A stretch of DNA of 64,000 bases from Conchocele bisecta (lineage: Eukaryota > Mollusca > Bivalvia > Lucinida > Thyasiridae), in the NCBI GenBank assembly GCA_029237695.1, contig CM055265.1, forward strand, positions 106,592,773-106,656,772, in the 5' to 3' direction. A model generated the notes under the pieces. The model was not told the DNA's origin, did not search any database, and saw only the letters and a list, made by a program, of their open reading frames with translations. Shown here piece by piece: positions 28,001-40,000 of this stretch. How positions within the stretch are numbered: position 1 is the stretch's first letter; every line of letters begins with the position of its first letter. A program made the position numbers and the translations under genes.

Positions 28001-31000
28001 TTTACTAATGAACTAAATGATCTGAATCAAGTGATTTGAAATGTTAATTATTTTCAATGGCCAGCACACATTGTATTAATACAGACGTGCCGATGATTGG
28101 CCTAATAATTTATTTGATTCATTTACTTACATGTACTCTGTTCCTTAATCAGTTGTAAATTTAGTTGCTAACTGTTCATTTCTTTTCTTAATTGATGTTT
28201 GCAAAATAGTACATCACAGCAGGTGACAAGGTACCGACACATTGTTAATTGCCGTGATTTATGACAGCAGGTTAGGGTTAATCAGCTGTGAAATTGTTTA
28301 GATATGGTCAGTGACTGGTTCCGAATATCAGTTTCCGGCACGTAATGCCGGATAACAGAGCTGGGTCACAGCACATGTGAATCGTCTCTATTGTCAAAGT
28401 ATGTTTTCATTGAGAGAAAAATGAAAATAAATGACAAAATTTAATTCAGTGTTGTGAACATTTAACATACTTGCAAGATGATTAATTGATGAATATAAAA
28501 ATAATTTCGTCAAGATGTTATAAACAGAGTTGACTGTATAATTTTATTTAAATTTAAGACCAGTAGCCTATTTCACCAAAATTGCAAAGCATACTTAATA
28601 TCTAGCAAAGTGTATTTTGAGGGAGAAATCATTTATTTTCCCTGAATACATTATTTCATATAGAACTAACGACTGCATATATTTGATGATTAAAACTACA
28701 TGTATGCAGAATTATTATACTGTCTTATCATATTATCACAGCCAAAATGGCTGTGATAATGTAATAAATTCAGTATAATAAAAATTAATAAATTTATCCT
28801 TAAATTGAAAATTTCTCCCTCAAAGTGTACTTAGCAAGATATTGCAGTATACTTAGCAATTTTGGTGAAATCGGCTACAGGAAATTAACTTATTACCAAC
28901 TTGTAGGTAGAGATCCACCGACGTGACACAGATGACTTGCGGAAAGAAGTTGAAGTAATAGAGCGAGGAAACCTTGTTATTATGGCGGAACTGTTCGAAT
29001 GTAAAATAGAGGACCTGAAAATATCACGGTATGGTGGCACCATTACAAACAATCATTTTGGATTTATGCTTTTATGTTTTATTTCCAGCTCCAGTAGGTC
29101 TTATGCTTTGTGTGCTTACCATATCCAACAATCAGCCAATCAGCAATTGAGACAAGCCATGTGATTTGTAGGCAGACATGTGCGATTATTCATAAAAAAT
29201 ATTTACAGTAGCTGTGATATTTTCTGTAAATGAATCGTAAGTTGATGAATTTTTTAGAACAAATGCGGAATTCTACTCCGCATTTGCTCTGAACATTTCA
29301 TGAACTTTCAACTTCATTTACGGAAAATGTTGTAAAATATTGTAAATATTTTTCATTATATATCGCACATCTCCTTTGGTACAAAATCATATGGCTTGTC
29401 TCAATTATGTGAATACATATAGCGTTGTGCATGGATACTTCATTGGTTCAAACTCGTGGTATACAGATTTATCATAATCAGATCAGAAACACACATTAAA
29501 TATTTATCTAGGTAGTCCTTATTTTACAGAAAGTTCTTCCTGTCCCAGTTTGGTGAGGGAGAGAGCTTGGATGACGGGCTGCTGGAAATGGACTTGGCCC
29601 AGCTGTCCCTCGAAAATGGTGATCAATCTCCACAGGGTAAATATTATGTCACTTTGCTCCGACAGTTCTGTCGAAAAATAGATCTTTCGTAGTAAAATGA
29701 CTATTATTTGGACCACATTCTGAAAAATTGAACTTACTACCATTGTGACTACAGACCAACCGACTAATCTCAATGCACCCTGTACAATATTGGATTCCAT
29801 AAGTTGGCTAATTATTTTCTAATCACATGAAATCCTTGTTATGGCGTGTTTTAACCCATTTCATAAATGTGTTACGACACACATGTAATAACACCTGAAG
29901 CGCATTTGATTGGCTGGCCGCCTCACTCTAATTATGTATTCGTATTATACGCCAACGTTATGTCAAATTAATAAAATAGAGACATTCCAAATGACGTCCG
30001 TAATGGCACGACAAGGCAACGATGTTTTGACGTTGACGTCATCATGTTTTAAACGTCATTAGAAGCGTCTGTGACTCATTAAAATTACTGCAATTGTCAG
30101 AATGAGCTCCCATTCGGTAGTATGAAGTGTTTACAAACAACAGGAACCTGTTATATGGCATATTTATAATAATTTTATTGCTAGGATTAAAACTATTTTT
30201 CTCTGTAGATATTTTCAAATATATGCGAAAATAGTCAATGGCATCTGCTCACTGAAACGTATTGGCTATCTCCAAGTTTCTGCTCTTTGGAGGCTGAAGT
30301 CATGTGATAAACATAATCTCAAACTCGTTTCCCGTTGATATGAGATTGATGAAACTCGTCTGCAATTTTATGCATCTCACCAGAGACTTTATGCATAAAT
30401 TGTGCATGACTCGTTTCATAAATCTCATATCAGATGGAAACTCGTTTGAGATCCACTATATACTAAATGATCATAATTAAACAATGACAAGAAACCCAGG
30501 TCAGCTTACATATCTACATACTAGTATCAGGACATTTATTGTTTGACCTAGTTTCTCGACCAATGAAAGCAGAGCATTTCATCTCAATTAGTCGCATATT
30601 GCAACAGTTTCGCCGATATCTATTAAATGAATCATTAAATGTGGAAATAACTCAGCAGTCAACAGGCCCCGCCTTGTTGACGTAATTTCCTATGACGCGC
30701 ACCATCTGTACGATCGATTCAGTGTCACACCGCCAATCACGTAATAGTATCGTTGTTGAAAACATGTATGTAGCGCTCCATTCTAATCGACAGGTGCCAC
30801 CGATGGGTCGGGGCAATCAATAAGTTAGTTATAGTTCACATATTGAATTTTTAATAAACTAATTTCTCGCTCGCTAGCGCTCGCTACAAAATTAATTTAT
30901 TAAAAATTCAATATATAAACTATAACTATTACATACATTTCACTATTCCTCAGGCATCACGGGACAGTTGAAAGCGTGATCTTTGTGGTGGTGACGGTCC

Positions 31001-34000
31001 CCGCGTACAAACCACCACTGACTTAAATAATGTCATGTGGCCCTTGTGATAAATGCAAAACACATGAGACAATAAAAATTCAGCAAGCTCCTTAACTATT
31101 TATATTTGCACTTTTTCGAAATCACCCAACTCACCTATATATTTGGATGCAAAATTTCTCTTAACATCATTCCGCCAGGTACATTTATGAAAACATAAGG
31201 CACCTGAGCTCCGAGATGAACTATTTCGTGAGTATGACTACCGAAATGGAATCTAAAACTGCTTTCTGAACAGTTGATAACCATCTAAATATCACGTGGT
31301 TAAAGTTTTTGTTTGAGCTTGTATCTTCAATAATATCAGGTCTACAGTCGTCATACGAGTACACTATCATGAGTCGGTGATGTGCACTGCAACCTACTGT
31401 GAATCAAATGAGATTTGTGTGACCTTGACCGACAATTACAATATTTTCATGGTTATTTCCCTTGGTTCAAGTTTTATTTCAGATTGTTTACTAGCGGTAG
31501 GCGGGGCATCGATGTTCTATGAACACATTTTCTAGTTCTACACACACTCCTGCAACTGGTAGGGTCAGTGCTGAAATGTATAGAAAATCCTCCACCCCCT
31601 TTTTGTCTGTAGCCATCAACTGTCCTGTGAAACATACGCCATTTCACAAAATCTGCATCATGACTAGTTGTCTGTATATGTGTGCTAGCTGATTAGAAAC
31701 TACACTAGTCTAGTCAAAACATGATATGGGAGAATTTGAAAGCAAGCTCCTGTTTTTGTCGCGCCCGCTTGCGGAAAGCGCGATATAGTCGGCACTTTGG
31801 CGTAAGTACGTTACGTTACGTAAGTACGTTACTTACGTACCGTACGTAAGTTTCGGTGTGTCCCGGTTTTAAAGTTTTGGTTAGTGTTTGGTTAAAAGTT
31901 TTTGGTTAAGTTCTTTGGTTTTAAAATTTTTGGTTAAGTTTTTGTCGCGCCCGCTTGCGGAAAGCGCGATATAGTCGGCACTTTGGCGTAGTACTGTAGT
32001 CGTACGTCGATACGTACGTACGGTGTCCGGTTAAAGTTTTTGGTTATTGTTTAAAGTTTTTCGGTTAAGTTCTTTGGTTAGTTTTTTGGTTAAGTTTTTG
32101 TCGCCGCTTGCGGAAAGGCGTAGTCGGCATATCGTATCGTAGTACGTACGTACGTACGTACGTACGTACGTGTGTCCGGTTAAAGTTTTTTGGTTAAGTT
32201 GTTTGGTTAAGTTTTTTGGTTAAAGTTTTTGGTTAAGTTCTTTGGTTAAAGTTTTTTGGTTAAGTTTTTTGGTTAAGTTTTTTGGTTAAAGTTTTTCGTT
32301 TATATTTCTTATCTCTGCAACTGCTTTGCCCATTACCTTGAAACTTCACATGGGTGTTTATTCATGAATCTATCATTTTCATTTACCCCCCTCCCGTGCG
32401 GCCCCCTGTGCCCAATGTCAAGGTCAATTACTTTGAAGTTTTTGGTTAAGTTTTTTGGTTAGGAAAGTTTTTGGTTAAGTTTTTTGGTTAAAGTTTTTGC
32501 GTCATACTATATCTCTGCAACTGCTTTGCCCAATTACTTGAAATTACATGGGTGTTATTCATCTATATTTCATTCTACCCCCCTCCCGTGCCCCTGTGCC
32601 CATGCTAAGGTCAAATTACTTGAAGTTTTTTGGTTAAGTTTTTTGGTTAAAGTTTTTCGTTATACTATATCTCTGCAAATGCTTTGCCCTTACTTGAACT
32701 TCACATGGGTGTTTATCATCATCTATATTTTCATTTCTACCCCCCTTCCGTGCAGCCCCTGTGCCCAATGTCAAGGAAGGTCAAATTACTTTGAAGTTTT
32801 TGGTTAAGTTTTTTGGTTAAAGTTTTTCGTTATACTATATCTCTGCAACTGCTTTGCCCATTACCTTGAAACTTCACATGGGTGTTTATCATCATCTATA
32901 TTTTCATTCTACCCCCCTTCCCCCCTTTCCGTGCAGCCCCTGTGCCCAATGTCAAGGTCAAATTTACTTTGAATTTTTGTTTTTGGTTAAGTTTTTTGGT
33001 TAAAATTTTTTGGTTAAAGTTTTTGGTTAAGTTTTTTGGTTAAGTTTTTTGGTTAAAGTTTTTGGTTAAGTTTTTTGATTAAGTTTTTGTGCGCCCGCTT
33101 GCGGAAAGCGTGATATAGTCGGCCGTTTGGCGTACGTACGTACGTATGTACGTGTGTCCGGTTAAAGTTTTTGGTTAAGTTGTTTGGTTAAGTTTTTTGG
33201 TTAAAGTTTTTGGTTAAGTTTTTTGATTAAGTTTTTGTCGCGCCCGCTTGCGGAAAGCGTGATATAGTCGGCCGTTTGGCGTACGTACGTACGTATGTAC
33301 GTGTGTCCGGTTAAAGTTTTTGATAAGTTGTTTGGTTAAGTTTTTTGGTTAAAGTTTTTGGTTAAGTTTTTTGGTTAAAGTTTTTGGTTAACTTTTTTGG
33401 TTAAGTTTTTTGGTTAAAGTTTTTGGTTAAAGTTTTTGGTTAATGTTTTTGGTTAAAGTTTTTCGTTATACTATATCTCTGCAACTACTTTGCCCATTAC
33501 CTTGAAACTTCACATGGGTGTTTATCATCATCTATATTTTCATTCTACCCCCCTCCCGTGCGGCCCCTGTGCCCAATGTCAAGGTCAAATTACTTTGAAG
33601 TTTTTGGTTAAGTTTTTTGGTTAAGGTTTTTGGTTAAGTTTTTTGCTTAAGTTTTTTGGTTAAATTTTTTTGTTATACTACATCTCTGCAACTGCTTTGC
33701 CCATTACCTTGAAACTTCATATGGGTGTATCATCATCTATATTTTCTACTACCCCCTCCTGTGCGGCCCCTGTGCCAATGTCAAGGTCAAATTACTTTGA
33801 AGTTTTTGGTTAAGTTCTTTGGTTAAAGTTTTTGGTTAAGTTTTTTAGTTAAGTTTTTTGGTTAAAGTTTTTGGTTAAGGTTTTTGGTTAAGTTTTTTGG
33901 TTAAGTTTTTTGGTTAAAGTTTTTCGTTATACTATATCTCTGCAATTGCTTTGCCCATTACCTTGAAACTTCACATGGGTGTTTATCATCATCTATATTT

Positions 34001-37000
34001 TCATTCTACCCCCCTCCCGTGCTGCCCCTGTGCCCAATGTCAAGGTCAAATTACTTTGATTTATTTGGTTAAGTTTTTTTAGTTAAAGTTTTTGGTTAAG
34101 TTTTTTGGTTAAGTTTTTTGGTTAAAGTTTTTCGTTAAATTTTTCGGTTAAAGTTGTTTTTCGTTATACTAATATCTTCTGCAACTGCTTTGCCCATTAT
34201 ACCTTAGAAACTTCACATGGGTGTTTAATCATCATCTAATTTTCATTTTCATTCAACCCCCCTTCCGTGCGGCCCCGTTGCCCAATGTCCAATGGTCAAA
34301 AAAATTACTTGGATGATTTTTGGTTAAAGTTTTTTGGTTAAAGTTTTTTGGTTAAAATTTTTGGTTAAGTTTTTTGGTTATTTTTTTGGGTTAAAGTTTT
34401 TCGTTATATTATATCTCTGCAACTGCTTTGCCCATTACCTTGAAATTTCACATGGGTGTTTATCATCATCTATATTTTCATTCTTCCCCCCTCCCGTGCC
34501 GCCCCTGTGCCCAATGTCAAGGTCAAATTACTTTGAATTTTTTTGTTAAGTTTTTTGGTTAAAGATTTCGGTTAAGTTTTTTGCTTATGTTTTTTGGTTA
34601 AAGTTTTTCGTTATACTACATCTCTGCAACTGCTTTGCCCATTACCTTGAAACTTCATATGGGTGTTTATCATCATCTATATTTTCATTCTACCCCCTCC
34701 TGTGTGGTCCCTGTGCCCAATGTCAAGGTCAAATTACTTTGAAGTTTTTGGTTAAGTTCTTTGGTTAAAGTTTTAGGTTAAGTTTTTTGGTTAAAGTTTT
34801 TTGTTATACTATATCTCTGCAACTGCTTTGCCCATTACCTTGAAACTTCACATGGGTGTTTATCATCATCTATATTTTCATTCTACCCCCCTCCCCTGTG
34901 CCCAATGTCAAGGAAAGCGTGATATAGTCGGCCGTTTGGCGTACGTGTTTCCTGTTAAAGTTTTTGGTTAAGTTGTTTGGTTAAGTTTTTTGGTTAAAGT
35001 TTTTGGTTGAGTTTTTTGGTTAAAGTTTTTGGTTAAGTTTTTTGGTTAAGTTTAGTTAAAGTTTTTTGGTTAAAGTTTTTGGTTAAGTTCTTTGGTTAAA
35101 GTTTTTGGTTAAGTTTTTTGGTTAAGTTTTTTGGTTAAAGTTTTTGGTTAATGTTTTTCGTTATACTATATCTCTGCAACTACTTTGCCCATTACCTTGA
35201 AACTTCACATGGGTGTTTATCATCATCTATATTTTCATTCTACCCCCCTCCCGTGCGGCCCCTGTGCCCAATGTCAAGGTCAAATTACTTTGAAGTTTTT
35301 GGTTAAGTTTTTTGGTTAAAGTTTTTGGTTAAGTTTTTTGCTTAAGTTTTTTGGTTAAAGTTTTTTGATGCACATTACCTTGAAACATTCATTACCTTAT
35401 ATGTGTTTATCATCATCTATATCATTCTACCCCCTCCTGTGCGGCCCCTGTGCCCAATGTCAAGGTCAAATTACTTTGAAGTTTTTGGTTAAGTTCTTTG
35501 GTTAAAGTTTTTGGTTAAGTTCTTTGGTTAAAGTTTTTGGTTAAGTTTTTTGGTTAAGTTTTTTGGTTAAAGTTTTTGGTTAAGTTTTTTGGTTAAGTTT
35601 TTGTCGCACCCGCTTGCGGAAAGCGTGATATAGTCGGCCGTTTGGCGTACGTACGTACGTACGTACGTACTTACGTACGTGTGTCCGGTTAAAGTTTTTG
35701 GTTAAGTTGTTTGGTTAAGTTTTTTGGTTAAAGTTTTTGGTTAAGTTTTTTGGTTAAAGCTTTTGGTTAAGTTTTTTGGTTAAGTTGTTTGGTTAAAGTT
35801 GTTTGGTTAAAGTTTTTGGTTAAGTTCTTTGGTTAAAGTTTTTGGTTAAGTTTTTTGGTTAAGTTTTTTGGTTAAAGTTTTTGGTTAAAGTTTTTGGTTA
35901 ATGTTTTTGGTTAAAGTTTTTCGTTATACTATATCTCTGCAACTACTTTGCCCATTACCTTGAAACTTCACATGGGTGTTTATCATCATCTATATTTTCA
36001 TTCTACCCCCCTCCCGTGCGGCCCCTGTGCCCAATGTCAAGGTCAAATTACTTTGAAGTTTTTGGTTAAGTTTTTTGGTTTAAGGTTTTTGGTTAAGTTT
36101 TTTTGCTTAAGTTTTTTTGGTTAAATTTTTTTGTTATACTACATCTCTGCAACTGCTTTGCCATTACCTTGAAACTTCATATGGGTGTTTATCATCATCT
36201 ATATTTTCATTCTACCCCCTCCTGTGCGGCCCCTGTGCCCAATGTCAAGGTCAAATTACTTTGAAGTTTTTGGTTAAGTTCTTTGGTTAAAGTTTTTGGG
36301 TTAAGTTTTTTAGTTAAGTTTTTTGGAAGTTTTTGGTTTAAAGTTTTGGTTAAGGTTTTTGGTTAAGTTTTTTTGGTTAAGTTTTTGGTTAAAGTTTTTC
36401 GTTATACTATAATCTCTGCAATTGCTTTGCCCATTACCTTGAAACTTCACATGGTGTTTTATCATCATCTATATTTCATTCTACCCCCCCCTCCCGTGCT
36501 GCCCTGTGCCCAATGTCAAGGTCAAAGTTACTTTGATTTATTTGGTTAAGTTTTTTTTTAAGTTGGTTTTTGGTTTAAGTTTTTTGTTAATTTTGGTTAA
36601 GTTTTTTGGCGTTAAAGTTTTTCGTTATACTATATCTCTGCAACTGCTTGCCCATTACCTTGAAACTTACAGGGTTAATCATCACTATCATTCTACCCCC
36701 CTTTTCCCCGTGCGGCCCCCTGTGCCCAATGTCAAGGTCAAATTACTTATGTTTTGGTTTTTGTTTTTTGTTTTTAAAGTTTTCGTATTATATCTCTGCA
36801 ACTGCTTTGCCCATTACCTTGAAACTTCATATGGGTGTTTATCATCATCTATATTTTCATTCTACCCCCCTCCCGTGCGGCCCCTGTGCCCAATGTCAAG
36901 GTCAAATTACTTTGAAGTTTTTGGTTAAGTTCTTTGGTTAAAGTTTTTTGTTAAATTTTTTGGTTAAGTTTTATGGTTAAAGTTTTTGGTTAAGTTTTTT

Positions 37001-40000
37001 GGTTAAGTTTTTTGGTTAAAGTTTTTTGTTATACTATATCTCTGCAATTGCTTTGCCCATTACCTTGAAATTTCACATGGGTGTTTATCATCATCTATAT
37101 TTTCATTCTTCCCCCCTCCCGTGCGGCCCCTGTGCCCAATGTCAAGGTCAAATTACTTTGAATTTTTTTGTTAAGTTTTTTGGTTAAAGATTTCGGTTAA
37201 GTTTTTTGCTTATGTTTTTTGGTTAAAGTTTTTCGTTATACTACATCTCTGCAACTGCTTTGCCCATTACCTTGAAACTTCATATGGGTGTTTATCATCA
37301 TCTATATTTTCATTCTACCCCCTCCTGTGTGGTCCCTGTGCCCAATTTCAAGGTCAAATTACTTTGAAGTTTTTGGTTAAGTTCTTTGGTTAAAGTTTTA
37401 GGTTAATTTTTTTGGTTAAAGTTTTTTGTTATACTATATCTCTGCAACTGCTTTGCCCATTACCTTGAAACTTCACATGGGTGTTTATCATCATCTATAT
37501 TTTCATTCTACCCCCCTCCCGTGCTGCCCTTGTGCCCAATGTCAAGGTCAAATTACTTTGAAGTTTTTGGTTAAGTTTTTTGGTTAAAGTTTTTGGTTAA
37601 GTTTTTTGGTTAAGTTTTTTGGTTAAAGTTTTTCATTATACTATATCTCTGCAACTGCTTTGCCCATTACCTTGAAACTTCATATGGGTGTTTATCATCA
37701 TCTATATTTTCATTCTACCCCCCTCCCCTGTGCCCAATGTCAAGGAAAGCGTGATATAGTCGTCCCGTTTGGCGTACGTACGTACGTACGTACGTACGTA
37801 CGTACTACGTACGTACGTGTTTCCTGTTAAAGTTTTTGGTTAAGTTGTTTGGTTAAGTTTTTTGGTTAAAGTTTTTGGTTGAGTTTTTTGGTTAAAGTTT
37901 TTGGTTAAGTTTTTTGGTTAAGTTGTTTAGTTAAAGTTTTTTGGTTAAAGTTTTTGGTTAAGTTCTTTGGTTAAAGTTTTTGGTTAAGTTTTTTGGTTAA
38001 GTTTTTTGGTTAAGTTTTTTGGTTAAAGTTTTTGGTTAATGTTTTTCGTTATACTATATCTCTGCAACTACTTTGCCCATTACCTTGAAACTTCACATGG
38101 GTGTTTATCATCATCTATATTTTCATTCTACCCCCCTCCCGTGCGGCCCCTGTGCCCAATGTCAAGGTCAAATTACTTTGAAGTTTTTGGTTAAGTTTTT
38201 TGGTTAATGTTTTTGGTTAAGTTTTTTGCTTAAGTTTTTTGGTTAAAGTTTTTTGTTATACTACATCTCTGCAATTGCTTTGCCCATTACCTTGAAACTT
38301 CACATGGGTGTTTATCATCATCTATATTTTCATTCTACCCCCCTCCCGTGCTGCCCCTGTGCCCAATGTCAAGGTCAAATTACTTTGATTTTTTGTTTAA
38401 GTTTTTTTAGTTAAAGTTTTTGGTTAAGTTTTTTGGTTAAGTTTTTTGGTTAAGTTTTTCGGTTGGAAAGTTTTTTGTTAAAGTTTTTGTTTATACTATA
38501 CTCTGCAACTGCTTTGCCCATTACCTTGAAACTTCACATGGGTGTTTATCATCATCTATATTTTCATTCTACCCCCCTTCCGTGCGGCCCCTGTGCCCAA
38601 TGTCAAGGTCAAATTACTTTGATGTTTTTGGTTAAGTTTTTTGGTTAAAGTTTTTGGTTAAAGTTTTTGGTTAAGTTTTTTTGGTTAAGTTTTTTGGTTA
38701 AAGTTTTTCGTTATACTATATCTCTGCAACTGCTTTGCCCATTACCTTGAAACTTCATATGGGTGTTTATCATCATCTATATTTTCATTCTACCCCCCTC
38801 CCGTGCGGCCCCTGTGCCCAATGTCAAGGTCAAATTACTTTGAAGTTTTTGGTTAAGTTTTTTTCGTGCCCGCTTGCGGAAAGCGCGATATAGTCGGCAC
38901 TTTGGCGGCGTACGTACGTGTGTCCGGTTAAAGTTTTTGGTTAAGTTTTTTGGTTAAAGTTTTTCGTTATACTATATATTTTTAGTGTCCATGCCTCGCC
39001 ACAAGGCGCGATATGCAGGCCGCGGCCATCTAGTTAAATAACCTTAGCTGTTGTTGGGAAGTTATACCCTTTCATATTTTACTATTTACTACAGCACGAC
39101 GACCACAGAGTGCGACCAACAAAGCAATAGAGGACAAGGTGTTCAGCCTGTTCACTGCCTCTATACTGAGCGACGAGGAAGATGATAGTGGTAAGTGTCA
39201 GGATAATTGTCTGTTGTTAATTTTCACGATAGTTCATCTGTAATGGAACCTCTCTAAATCAGACATCCTGGGAGGTCCCTAGTGGATCCACTGTCTTTCA
39301 GGGGGCCGTTTCACTAAACTTTGTACGACTAAAATGTTTGTAAGTGCAAAATTATGATAGTCTGTAAATTTCACATTAACAATGTTTTCTTGTAAATAAT
39401 TAATGGATTTACATTTATTGAGCATATACAGCCTATGCTCAATAAATGTAAATCCATCAATTGAAATTTACAGACGATCTTAAATTTGCACTTACGAACA
39501 TTTTAGTCATAAGAAGTTTAGTGAAACGGGCCCCAGGTATACAAGCACTCTAAGACATGGTTGTGTGCTTTGTGATTATGTAAAACTGGCTCTTTATGTT
39601 TGTGAACTCTGTGTGGAGTTTCGTCAGCTGTTACACTCCTATATTAACAATGAATCCATCCTTATACTTAAGGATTTATATCTTCACAGTGAATCCTAAT
39701 GTGATTCACACCTGAGGCCAAGTGATCCAGTGTAGTAAGGGTGCCTGTGTCCGGATCAGGCTGCCCCATATATGTACTTTCCTATCAGTCTATGATCTTG
39801 CTGTTGAACGGAATCTGATGTAAAACCTTCATGAACAATTCAATACCTAACATTTGATATTAATTTGAACATAAATATCTTCACATTATTTTTTTTTATG
39901 ATTGTGCATCACGTGGGTCTCAATTGACAAAATGTGACCGTACAAAATTTGCAATCAGCATAGCACAAAATCAGACTACATATCCATGCCGTCTGATCAG

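Noticed and set aside
31800..37820. CRISPR-like or telomere-like array from TTTTTTGGTTAAG and CGTA repeats
   Set aside because: Unit spacing is irregular, spacers are themselves repeated, and the context is an intronic eukaryotic satellite; the word is not a known telomere repeat.
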